A DNA stretch of 46,082 nucleotides from Verrucomicrobiota bacterium (lineage in GTDB: Bacteria > Verrucomicrobiota > Verrucomicrobiia > Limisphaerales > Fontisphaeraceae), in contig JBAXGN010000040.1 in NCBI GenBank assembly GCA_037139415.1, positions 1 through 46,082 on the forward strand, read 5' to 3'. Of this stretch, positions 25,582-33,042 are shown piece after piece. The position numbers were made by a program, and so were the translations under genes. Numbering within the stretch: position 1 is the first letter of the stretch; the number at the start of each line of letters is the position of its first letter. The notes beneath the pieces were generated by a model. The model had not been told where the DNA came from and did no database searches. It saw nothing but the letters and a program-made list of their open reading frames with translations.

Positions 25582-26282
25582 TATTCGGGCAGATACTCAT
25601 TTTCCATTTTGGACACCAGTTCCTGGGCGAAGATGTCCAATTCTACGGTAGTGGCGCGCAATTGATGCACCAGATAGTTGTAACCAAACATGGACGGGAT
25701 GGCGACCAGCAGACCGGCTACGGTGGTGACCAGGGCGGCGGATACGCCAGGAGCCATGGTGGCCAGGCTGGCTTCGCCCTTCATGGCAATGCCGCTAAAG
25801 GTGCTCATCACGCCCCAAACGGTTCCCAACAACCCCAGGAACGGAGCGCCGCTGACCGCGATGGCCAGTATGATCAAACCGGATTCCAGCTTGAGTGATT
25901 CCACGGCCACCGTGTTTTCCACTGCGCGTTTCACCAGTTCCATGCCTTTGAACGACACCAACTGGCGGGCAGCTTCGCCGCTGCCACCAGCTTTGAGACG
26001 CGTCTTGAGGCTGGAACAACCGGCCTGGTAGATGGCAAACATGGGGCAACCCTCAATGCTTATGCGCCGCTCATGCATCTCCATCACCGACGCTTGGCGG
26101 TTAAATTCCTCGGCAAAGTGGGCATTCAGCTTTCTGGCCCGGCGGATTTGCAGGGCCTTGGCCACCATCACCGACCAAGCGATAACGGAAAACAGGAGTA
26201 ACAGAAGAATAATGCCCTTTGCCTCCGGCGTCGCCTGCCGCCAGATGAAGGTTAGTTCTGTAAATTGGGTAAAGGATGCCAT
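25581..26282 (-). CDS. MotA/TolQ/ExbB-type proton channel protein
   Basis: A 233-residue membrane protein. One hydrophobic segment lies near residues 22-41 ('GIILLLLLFSVIAWSVMVAKA') and two in the C-terminal half ('SGLIILAIAVSGAPFLGLLGTVWGVMSTF' and 'APGVSAALVTTVAGLLVAIPSMFGYNYLV'), the layout of TolQ/ExbB. Those proteins use the proton-motive force to energise TonB- or TolA-type partners. Its stop overlaps the ATG of the FtsK-like gene by one base, so the two are translationally coupled. No ExbD/TolR-like partner is nearby, which is unusual. ATG at 26282 follows the upstream DnaA-like stop by about 30 bp. Confidence 0.85.
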   Translation of the reverse strand: MASFTQFTELTFIWRQATPEAKGIILLLLLFSVIAWSVMVAKALQIRRARKLNAHFAEEFNRQASVMEMHERRISIEGCPMFAIYQAGCSSLKTRLKAGGSGEAARQLVSFKGMELVKRAVENTVAVESLKLESGLIILAIAVSGAPFLGLLGTVWGVMSTFSGIAMKGEASLATMAPGVSAALVTTVAGLLVAIPSMFGYNYLVHQLRATTVELDIFAQELVSKMENEYLPE

Positions 26283-26312
26283 AATGAAATGTTGGTTGGA
26301 TGGTTCCTTAGG

Positions 26313-27032
26313 TTATTCATAAAGGACTCCCTGCAATAAGCTTTCAACGACTTCCAAGGTCAGTTTTTTTCCGGTGAGCGCGGCATAGGATTCCACATGT
26401 ATCAGCGCGCCTTCGAGACGACGAATGTCGGTGCGGATATGGGCGGCCAGAAAATTCAGGATGTCGTCCGGCACCTGGCCTCCCATCCACTGCGCTTTTT
26501 TACGAAGAATCGCGAGACGTGTTTCCAAGTCCGGCACCTGTAAATCGGCGGTTTGTCCCCACTCAAAGCGCGAGACCAGCCGTTGTTCAAGCCCAGGAAT
26601 TTCGGAGGCGGGCCGGCTGCAGGCCAACACGATCTGTTTGTGTGCTTCGTGAAGCGCGTTGAAAATGTGGAAGAATTCTTCCTGCAGGCGTTCCTTGCCA
26701 GCAAGAAATTGAATATCGTCAATCAACAACACATCCATCTGGAGATATTTCTGGCGGATTATGGCAAGCTGGTTGTTTAGAATGGCGTCAATGCATTCGC
26801 CCGTAAATTGTTCAGATGAAAGACAGGCAACGCGCGCGGCTTTATTATTGCTGGAAACATGGTTGCCGATGGCATGCAGCAAATGAGTCTTGCCAAGGCC
26901 TGCACCACCATAAATAAACAGTGGATTGTAGGTAGTACCGGGAGCATTGGCGACGGCTTTGGCGGCCGCACAAGCGAAGTCGTTTTGATGGCCAACAATG
27001 AATGATTCAAAAGTGTGTCTGGGGTTTAACAT
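26313..27032 (-). CDS. DnaA-type AAA+ domain protein lacking the DNA-binding domain
   Basis: A 239-residue protein that is essentially domain III of DnaA. It starts 'NPRHTFESFIVGHQNDFACAAAKAVA', followed by Walker A 'YGGAGLGKTHLLHAIG' (about 41-56), Walker B 'DVLLIDDIQFL' (100-110), sensor 1 'LACSRPASEIPGLEQRLVSRFEWG' with the arginine finger, and sensor 2 'DIRRLEGAL'. It stops at 'LTLEVVESLLQGVLYE', so domain IV (helix-turn-helix, DnaA-box binding) and domain I are absent. Hda has a similar architecture, but this could also act as a regulator or adaptor. It is the third gene from the promoter-proximal end of its cluster and 30 bp before the ExbB-like gene. Confidence 0.85.
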   Translation of the reverse strand: MLNPRHTFESFIVGHQNDFACAAAKAVANAPGTTYNPLFIYGGAGLGKTHLLHAIGNHVSSNNKAARVACLSSEQFTGECIDAILNNQLAIIRQKYLQMDVLLIDDIQFLAGKERLQEEFFHIFNALHEAHKQIVLACSRPASEIPGLEQRLVSRFEWGQTADLQVPDLETRLAILRKKAQWMGGQVPDDILNFLAAHIRTDIRRLEGALIHVESYAALTGKKLTLEVVESLLQGVLYE

Positions 27033-27079
27033 AAAATGCTGGTTGCTTGCGTCGTAGTAAAGGGTCTTGGAGTCTTAAC

Positions 27080-28201
27080 TCAGGTCTGGAGTTCAGGTGT
27101 ATAATCGTTTTCCTCCTTGCCGAAGGTCCAGGCGACCGCCTGTATCGCCCGCTCCATCGTGGGCGGCACGCGGAGAAAGTAGTCCTTGAAGCTGCCATCC
27201 GGTTCCGGCGTGGCATTCACCACCTTCACCATCACCAGTGGCTCGTCACGAGGGAGTTGCTGGCGGTACAAAATGCCAAAATCATCCCGGTGTATTTCTA
27301 CGGCCCCGGAATCCATCAAGTATCGTTCCACCCCATACCGTTCCAGCATCACCCGCCGCATTTCGACATTGGTTTCCAAATTAATCTCTGCGACGGTTAT
27401 GGTGTCTGGGGAAACCACCACCTTTTCCGGCACGCGGACACCATGAATGGCAAAAATAGAAAAACCGTCGTAATAGCGAATGGCCGGACCGGTTTCGCAA
27501 TGAATCCGCCCCTGCTCATTGCAGTGAATATATTCCGGTTTCGCTCCAATAAAAGCCCAATCCCAGAATAACGCCGCCGCGCCGCAAGATTTTGCCAGGT
27601 CGAAAGAAGGAACCAGCTTTGAAACGTCAATTCCCAAACGGCCAAGAAAATCATACCGTGCCAGCAACATATCAAACTGGCCAAAGTCATCCCTGAATGT
27701 CCATGCTCGAAGGCTCCGAAACATGTTCCGAACATTTTCATGAATTTGTTCGTGGATCTGTTCGATGACTTGCATGTTTCTCGCATAGGCCGCGCGGCGG
27801 AAATCGGAAAAGGTTTCGTGGGTCCGGCGTTCGGGGAGTTGCCGACGGATATATTGGCGGATCTGCGCGTTGACCGCGCTGGAGACTTGTTCGTTCATTT
27901 GGCAGGTGAATTTATCGCGCAGTGCTTCGTGGACCTCGCCATTGATAGGGTCGGCAAGTTGATGACGCATATTTCTACCCTCCTGCCGTAATAGGGCGAC
28001 GGCGATTGAAATTTGAAGGGGACTGTCAAAATGAAGAATATGCGGCGGGGCCGACTTATCAGCCACAGCATAGAGGCGGCACAGGATTTCCCGGACTTTC
28101 GCGCGGTCAACGGCGGCGGTATCCCTGCCTGTTTTGATCCATTCGTCCCATACCTGCGGAATCAGCGCGAGTTGCGCTTCAGATAATGTCCGAGTTTTCA
28201 C
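27080..28201 (-). CDS. DUF6745-like protein
   Basis: A 373-residue soluble protein resembling the DUF6745 family: 'FSIFAIHGVRVPEKVVVSPDTITVAEINLETNVEMRRVMLERYGVERYL' and a C-terminal 'AVAWTFGKEENDYTPELQT'. The first 170 residues are helical and charged. The start is GTG at 28201, with an AGAGGA stretch about 12 bp upstream. It follows the QGDV small protein by 6 bp. Family members are found scattered in phage-rich and actinobacterial genomes; no biochemical role is known to me. Confidence 0.75.
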   Translation of the reverse strand: MKTRTLSEAQLALIPQVWDEWIKTGRDTAAVDRAKVREILCRLYAVADKSAPPHILHFDSPLQISIAVALLRQEGRNMRHQLADPINGEVHEALRDKFTCQMNEQVSSAVNAQIRQYIRRQLPERRTHETFSDFRRAAYARNMQVIEQIHEQIHENVRNMFRSLRAWTFRDDFGQFDMLLARYDFLGRLGIDVSKLVPSFDLAKSCGAAALFWDWAFIGAKPEYIHCNEQGRIHCETGPAIRYYDGFSIFAIHGVRVPEKVVVSPDTITVAEINLETNVEMRRVMLERYGVERYLMDSGAVEIHRDDFGILYRQQLPRDEPLVMVKVVNATPEPDGSFKDYFLRVPPTMERAIQAVAWTFGKEENDYTPELQT

Positions 28202-28207
28202 AGCGGT

Positions 28208-28570
28208 TTAATCCTCTACGTAACGGATCGCTTCTGGCGCATACTCCCACTGGCGGGTGACACGGTAATTACCAGCGGGCAATTGGATTTCAGAATGTTC
28301 CTGATGCCTCACCACGCCGCCAACGGGAAGCGAGACAAACAACGACCCGGTCAGCATCGTCGGCTTTTGGTTGGCTGTGGAAATTTCCCCTTCCTTCCAC
28401 CAGTCAGCGGGATCAACTGTCTCCAGCGCATGATGATGTCCAGTGGCCTCTCCGTGCGCTAAAATGATGCGCGTGGATCTATTCTGCCTCACAGCAGTGG
28501 TGGGTATCTCAGCGATGCGCTCAATGAGCACGTCGCCTTGCCGGTAGTGTTTGCAGTCTGTTGTTTTCAT
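28208..28570 (-). CDS. Small QGDV-motif protein
   Basis: A 120-residue protein: 'RQGDVLIERIAEIP', 'STRIILAHGEATGHHHALE', 'GSLFVSLPVGGVVRHQEHSEIQLPAGNYRVTRQWEYAPE' and 'IRYVED'. The repeated His/Glu pairs (GHHH, HQEH) suggest a compact beta-protein, possibly metal-binding. Homologues are often seen next to DUF6745 proteins as a conserved pair, which matches its position 6 bp upstream of that gene. Function unknown. Confidence 0.7.
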   Translation of the reverse strand: MKTTDCKHYRQGDVLIERIAEIPTTAVRQNRSTRIILAHGEATGHHHALETVDPADWWKEGEISTANQKPTMLTGSLFVSLPVGGVVRHQEHSEIQLPAGNYRVTRQWEYAPEAIRYVED

Positions 28571-28591
28571 AGTCGTCGTCGGATGTGATGG

Positions 28592-29047
28592 TTATGTGAA
28601 TTGAGCCAGGGTACCCAAAATAATGCGGATGGAGGCCTTGGTTTGGGGAGTGAGGTTGCGGTCGGTCAGGTCATCGGTTTGCAGTTTCCAGATTAAATCG
28701 TAGTTGAGATCATGGAAGCGCAGCTCCACTTGGCATTTTCCGTCGTATTTGAGTTGGGCCACCAGTTGCTCCAGCTCCTTCTTCAGCCGTTCGGTATCGG
28801 GACCGGTAGCGGGCTCCGATTGTTTAAGCCGGGGCAGGAGGTTCAACACACTGGTCTTGGCATTATCGTCAACGACCATGGCCGGGAACTCGCTGAGAAT
28901 TTGGATCGGCGAACTGTCTATCCCAGTCTGGCCACCGGGCAGTGCCAGGACCAGATAGGCTTTCAGGTCCGGATATTTTTTCCGAATCAGGTTGAACCGC
29001 AGTTTAGCGACGGCAACCGCCTTCTGTAATTGATCAGCATTTAGCAT
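28592..29047 (-). CDS. Hypothetical protein of the DnaA/FtsK-like cluster
   Basis: A 151-residue soluble protein, unrecognised. It begins 'MLNADQLQKAVAVAKLRFNLIRKKYPDLKAYLVLALPG' and has 'KKELEQLVAQLKYDGKCQVELRFHDLNYDLIWKL' in the second half, with charged helices and one hydrophobic patch. ATG at 29047 is preferred over the frame's start at 29149, because the extra codons read through repeat copy C. It is the first gene of the minus-strand cluster, 21 bp before the QGDV protein; no export signal or known motif. Confidence 0.6.
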   Translation of the reverse strand: MLNADQLQKAVAVAKLRFNLIRKKYPDLKAYLVLALPGGQTGIDSSPIQILSEFPAMVVDDNAKTSVLNLLPRLKQSEPATGPDTERLKKELEQLVAQLKYDGKCQVELRFHDLNYDLIWKLQTDDLTDRNLTPQTKASIRIILGTLAQFT

Positions 29048-29115
29048 GGCTAACACCATGCACCGGTATCGGCAGCGGATCAAAGGAACTGAATGTCCCC
29101 AATCTTTGTCCGAAA

Positions 29116-29455
29116 ATGCGGATTGCGGATTGCGGAATGAAAACTCCAAATTTTGCAGAAAAATAGATGGGCAGAAAAATCACTGCTAGAAAAGAGAGGT
29201 TGGAGTCAAGACTTGGAACGGGGGTGGGGAATTTAACCGCGAAACAGGTATAGACGCGAAATACATTTGCGGCCTGAAAGCCATCCAGACGCCGTTTGCG
29301 TTCTATGACAATTTTCTGCAAAAGCAATTGGGTTCCCATTTTTATGCCGGTCTATTTTTCTGCATGATCGGCTTCCCATTTTGTTGCTGTTTTCAATCTC
29401 CCGCTGGCAATGCAGGAGGCGGACATGGCAAAAAATTAGCTGGCAGAAAAATATA
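29116..29455. repeat. Dispersed ~320-bp repeat, copy C (right edge of accessory block)
   Basis: Direct repeat of copy B (16826-17153), in the same orientation, with a fully identical core of about 100 bp and scattered changes after that. It ends with 'GGCAAAAAATTAGCTGGCAGAAAAATATAATC'-style paired motifs. Its position directly upstream of the first gene of the cluster may also affect that gene's promoter. Confidence 0.8.
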
Positions 29456-29558
29456 ATCAAAGAAGATAGGAGCTTGGAATCAGGAGTTGGAATGTGCGGT
29501 AAACAACCCATTGCTGGGAAACCTCTAATGGACTATCTTTATCTCAGAAAGTTAGGTT

Positions 29559-29780
29559 ATGTCAGATCACGACATCGATAATCTTGAAAGTCAGTTCCCG
29601 GCGGTATCAGGTTCTGCGTTTGCCACGGCGCGCGATCGGGTGCTTGCGTCAGGGCAAAGCGTCTTGGAATCACGCGACGGGGTGATCTACGAAGTTTTTC
29701 CCAACGGGCATCGCGTGGCAATAAAAGCGATTGCACCGCCCGTTCGAGTTGAGTCGGGCAAAGTTATCAACATCCGGTGA
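29559..29780 (+). CDS. Small conserved-looking protein
   Basis: A 73-residue soluble protein starting 'MSDHDIDNLESQFPAVSGSAFATARDRVLASGQSVLESRDGVIYEVFPNGHRVAIKAI'. The 'SGQSVL..RDGVIYEVFPNG' stretch gives it the look of a small conserved regulatory or repair-associated protein; no domain name is known to me. ATG at 29559 has a weak AGAAAG-like site upstream. It lies next to the right copy of the repeat and is convergent with the PIN-toxin operon. Confidence 0.55.
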   Translation: MSDHDIDNLESQFPAVSGSAFATARDRVLASGQSVLESRDGVIYEVFPNGHRVAIKAIAPPVRVESGKVINIR

Positions 29781-29868
29781 GCGTTCCCACGCCGAGACTG
29801 CGGATGTTCGCCGGGCCAAACGGTTCCGGGAAAAGCACCCTTACAGAGGAATCCATCCGGTTTTGGGA

Positions 29869-30288
29869 TTAGCCAGTGGGCTTGAGCGGGAGGAGTTCCT
29901 GTTTAACGTGGGAAGGAAGCAAAGCAAATTCGGGATCTTTATGCACCAGTATGGCATTCACGTGCATGGCGGATGCCGCCACAAAAGCATCCGCGAAAGA
30001 AATCTTGTGGCCGGTTTTCCACTCGGCGGCCGCCGCGCACAGGGCTTCGTCAGAGTGTATCCAAATGATTCTTAATCGTTTCAGGTCCGCAATGGCTTTG
30101 CGACCTGCTTCCACCCCGTAATCACTGGCCGTGATGTATTGGACTTCCGTAAGACTGGCAAAGCAGGCATACAGCATGGTTTCTCCCCGCGCGGCTTTTT
30201 CCAATAAATCAAGCACTCGTGGCGCACCTGGTTCTGCTTGGAGAAAGGCGATAATAGCGGAAGAGTCGAGCAGGAAGGAATCAGCCAT
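29869..30288 (-). CDS. PIN-domain toxin (VapC-like)
   Basis: A 139-residue PIN-domain ribonuclease. The four acidic positions can be placed at 'LLDSSAIIAFLQ' (Asp8), 'SLTEVQYI' (Glu), 'ISFADAFVAASA' (Asp) and 'LVHKDPEFALL' (Asp). Such toxins usually cleave tRNA or rRNA when released from their antitoxin. It overlaps the antitoxin gene by 8 bp, so the pair is co-translated. The true start is GTG/ATG-like at 30288. Confidence 0.85.
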   Translation of the reverse strand: MADSFLLDSSAIIAFLQAEPGAPRVLDLLEKAARGETMLYACFASLTEVQYITASDYGVEAGRKAIADLKRLRIIWIHSDEALCAAAAEWKTGHKISFADAFVAASAMHVNAILVHKDPEFALLPSHVKQELLPLKPTG

Positions 30289-30547
30289 TGGGGTGCGAAC
30301 TCATGCGGTGGCGCTTGGTTTCTTCTCGCGCCCGGTCGCGGGCTCGTTCTTGAAGCAGGCGCGTGAGCATACCGCCACCCGCAAACCGCCCATAAAGGGA
30401 ATGAACCGCCTCCAAGGCGTCTTGTTCGCCCTTTACCGCCAGGTTGGTCTGGTCCAGAATACGGGAAATCTGCCTCCAGATTTCGCGTTTTTCGTCAACC
30501 GACAACGTCCGGATTTCTTCCAACACATGTTCAGCCGTTGCTGTCAT
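30281..30547 (-). CDS. Antitoxin partner of the PIN toxin
   Basis: An 88-residue protein immediately before the toxin, with helices 'AEHVLEEIRTLSVDEKREIWRQISRIL' and a basic tail 'LTRLLQERARDRAREETKRHR' suited to binding and neutralising a PIN toxin. There is no strong AbrB or MazE-type fold. It overlaps the end of the 330-residue gene by 4 bp (ATGA), so the three genes form one operon. Confidence 0.65.
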   Translation of the reverse strand: MTATAEHVLEEIRTLSVDEKREIWRQISRILDQTNLAVKGEQDALEAVHSLYGRFAGGGMLTRLLQERARDRAREETKRHRMSSHPNG

Positions 30548-31536
30548 AGCTTAAATTTACTGCGGGTCATCCGCCCGGTCAAGCGGGGAATAAATTCCGT
30601 CCGGAGCCGGCTGATGCGTTTGGGACTAGTACCCGGCACCCAGCCGAGACCGGCGCACAAAAACTCATGCTTCTTTTCACCTTTCAACCCAAGCCGCTTG
30701 GCTTCGGCATCCAAGTGAGGCAGTTTCTCGGCATTCTGTTTCCGTTCCACAAGCCCTTCGGCCAAGGCGGCACCCTGGCGCTTGGGTACCCGCACGCGAT
30801 GCAACTTGGCGATGGCGTCCCAGCAGATGTCCCGCTTGGGGTCAAACGACCAGTAGGCGGGGATGTGGATCATGGTGCCGTACGCGGAGAGGTTGACCGA
30901 GAGTTTGAAGGTGAGCGGGTGATCGTACTTCATCCCAAAGAGATTCCACCGCAGGCAAAACGCATCGAACACGGCCTGAAACACCTCCGCTGGCGAGCGC
31001 ATATTCACTTCAAACGACGGCCGCAGATTGCGCTCCACACACATGCTGCGGCGAATCACGCCCTTATGTTCGCGGTAGGCTTCGACATCAAAGACCGCCT
31101 TGATGCGCGCCCATTGGCGGCGCAACTCGGGATTGGTCTTGGTTTCCTGGGCGTGCTGATAAAATTTGACCTGGGTTTTGACCAGCTTTTCGTAGGTGCC
31201 CGAATGGACCTGCTTTTCATGATCCGCCACCGCTGTGCAGACGCTTTCGTCGGGTGGTTCCGGCAGCATCTCAATGACCAGTTGTTGCCGGGCATTTAAT
31301 TTCTTCCCCTTTTCCAGCGTCATCAGGCAATCCACCAGCACATCCTGGATATTAAACGGCCAGAGCGTCGGTGGAACAAACATCCACTGGTATAGCGCGT
31401 GCAATGAAAGGGCTGCGGCTTCGGTCAACTTGGGGATGACTGCATGATAGCGGCGCAAAGCATCCTCCGCCCAGTTTGCCCGGTCAAACGCACGGGCTTT
31501 GAGCTTTTCCAGATCGCGATCAAGTGCGGTGGTCAT
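30544..31536 (-). CDS. Hypothetical 330-residue protein upstream of the TA pair
   Basis: Not recognised. It is basic and probably helical, with 'RSMCVERNLRPSFEVNMRSPAEVFQAVFDAFCLRWNLFGMKYDHPLTFKLSVNLSAYGTMIHIPAYWSFDPKRDICWDAIAKLHRVRV' as the most structured part, and a basic C-terminus 'RLRTEFIPRLTGRMTRSKFKL'. No signal or membrane segment. Its stop overlaps the antitoxin ATG by 4 bp, so expression is coupled to the TA pair; it could be an unrelated passenger, an antitoxin-like partner or the third component of the system. Confidence 0.55.
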   Translation of the reverse strand: MTTALDRDLEKLKARAFDRANWAEDALRRYHAVIPKLTEAAALSLHALYQWMFVPPTLWPFNIQDVLVDCLMTLEKGKKLNARQQLVIEMLPEPPDESVCTAVADHEKQVHSGTYEKLVKTQVKFYQHAQETKTNPELRRQWARIKAVFDVEAYREHKGVIRRSMCVERNLRPSFEVNMRSPAEVFQAVFDAFCLRWNLFGMKYDHPLTFKLSVNLSAYGTMIHIPAYWSFDPKRDICWDAIAKLHRVRVPKRQGAALAEGLVERKQNAEKLPHLDAEAKRLGLKGEKKHEFLCAGLGWVPGTSPKRISRLRTEFIPRLTGRMTRSKFKL

Positions 31537-31808
31537 GGTGCTTCAGCGGGGTCAAGCGTATCCCGCCACTCGGGCAAACGCAAGCTCACTTGGTCACTGG
31601 CGCACACCCACCCGCTTTATCCATAAACGCAGCCATGGGAACACCCGAACAGGCGCTTCCTGCTTGAACCAAACCGAGCTTGATGCAGCCCTGACCGCCC
31701 CAGCGATTTTTTAAAAAAATACTTAACGTCCCCTGGAGGATTTGTTAGTCTGTTGAATACCGTGTTGAATACATGAAGCGATGGTAAACACTGAAAACAA
31801 AAGCAATT

Positions 31809-32807
31809 ATGAACATGAAGCTCAGCCAATCCCGCCCGGCTCGCCGGGAATTTCTTAAACACGCCGCCTTGCTGCCATTCGCCGCAACGGCGGGGCTCTC
31901 GTTCACCACAGCATCGGCGACCGTTGCCCCCATCAAACGCATCGGCGGAGCGTTTCTGAAGCCCGCGCTCAACGCCTACTCCTTCCTCGAATTGCTAGCG
32001 GCACACGCCAAGGACCCAGCCACGGGCATTGATCTCTTTGCCGTCTGCGATTTTTGCGCGAAACACGACCTGGATGCCGTGGATGTCACTGGATACTTTT
32101 TTCCCGGCTATCCCAAGGTGCCGGCGGACAGCTACCTGTACCACCTCAAGCGCTACACGCACGACCTCGGGCTCGCCATCAGCGGCACCGGCGTGCGCAA
32201 TGATTTCACCAGTGCGGACAAGACCGTGCGGGCGACGGGAGTGCAGCTCATCAAGGAATGGATTGAGGTCGCCGCGAAACTCGGCGCGCCGGCGCTTCGC
32301 GTCTTTGCCGATTCGCAGCCCCCTTTCAAGAACTGGCAGGAGGCCTCCGGCAACGCGAGCCGCGAGACGGTGGAAACCTGGATGGCCGACTCGCTGCGCG
32401 AGTGCGCAGAGCACGCCGGGAAGTTTGGCGTGATCGTTGCGGTGCAGAACCACGGCGACTTCATCAACACGGGCGGGGAGCATCTCAGCCTGCTCAAGCG
32501 GGTGGACCATGAATGGTGTGGCGCGCTGGTGGATACCGGCAAATACCTGACGGCCGATCCGTACGCGGACATCGCCATGATGGTGCCCTATGCGGTGAAT
32601 TGGCAGATCAAGGAGACCATGCAGAGCCGCACCGACTCACCCGGCACCGATTTCAAGAAACTAGTCACCCTCATTCGCCAGGGAGGTTACCGTGGCTACC
32701 TGCCCATCGAGACACTCTCCATGCGACGCAAGAACTATGATCCCTTCGTGGAAGTGCCCAAAGTGCTCGCCGAACTGCGCGCAGCCATCGCTACCACCGC
32801 ATCGTGA
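31809..32807 (+). CDS. Tat-exported sugar phosphate isomerase/epimerase-like protein
   Basis: A 332-residue exported protein. The N-terminus carries a twin-arginine signal, 'ARREFLKHAALLPFAATAGL', with a small-residue stretch after it. The body is a xylose-isomerase-like TIM barrel: 'DAVDVTGYFFPGYPKVPADSYL', 'ALRVFADSQPPFKNW', 'AVQNHGDFINTG', 'GALVDTGKYLTADPYADIAMMVPYAVNWQIKE', and 'LPIETLSMRRKNYDPFVEVPKVL'. Family members isomerise or epimerise sugars and often need a divalent metal. ATG at 31809 gives the best Tat signal. A short duplicated TTGAATAC stretch occurs about 50 bp upstream. Confidence 0.85.
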   Translation: MNMKLSQSRPARREFLKHAALLPFAATAGLSFTTASATVAPIKRIGGAFLKPALNAYSFLELLAAHAKDPATGIDLFAVCDFCAKHDLDAVDVTGYFFPGYPKVPADSYLYHLKRYTHDLGLAISGTGVRNDFTSADKTVRATGVQLIKEWIEVAAKLGAPALRVFADSQPPFKNWQEASGNASRETVETWMADSLRECAEHAGKFGVIVAVQNHGDFINTGGEHLSLLKRVDHEWCGALVDTGKYLTADPYADIAMMVPYAVNWQIKETMQSRTDSPGTDFKKLVTLIRQGGYRGYLPIETLSMRRKNYDPFVEVPKVLAELRAAIATTAS

Positions 32808-32849
32808 GTTAAAATGTGAAATATTTTAGCCGTGGAATCATGAAAAACC

Positions 32850-32963
32850 TCACCGCGTAACCAGGATGTAGAAGCTTGAAATCATCAGGCAGGAGACATA
32901 GGCCTGGGTGACGAAGAGCAGGTCGTCGAACCCTTTTTCAACGCATAGTGAGTCAAAAAAGAA
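32850..32963 (-). pseudogene. Possible C-terminal remnant of a membrane protein
   Basis: On the minus strand an open stretch ends with 'FDDLLFVTQAYVSCLMISSFYILVTR' and a stop at 32850-32852. It looks like the last helix of a membrane protein but has no start codon or upstream part. Support is weak. Confidence 0.3.
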
Positions 32964-33042
32964 AACTTATGATTGCGGAATAATTTTGTTTGTCGTCAAT
33001 GAGCCTTTGATGAATGCCCCATTTTCCCTGATCTTAGTGCGG

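Noticed and set aside
25488-25898. Plus-strand frame of 136 residues opposite the FtsK- and ExbB-like genes
   Set aside because: It lies antisense to two genes with clear family motifs and has low-complexity composition, so it is a shadow frame.
29150-29558. CRISPR-like spacing of GCAGAAAAAT motifs
   Set aside because: The motifs have irregular spacing and belong to a dispersed repeat also found at 16262 and 16826; no unique spacers of constant length are present.
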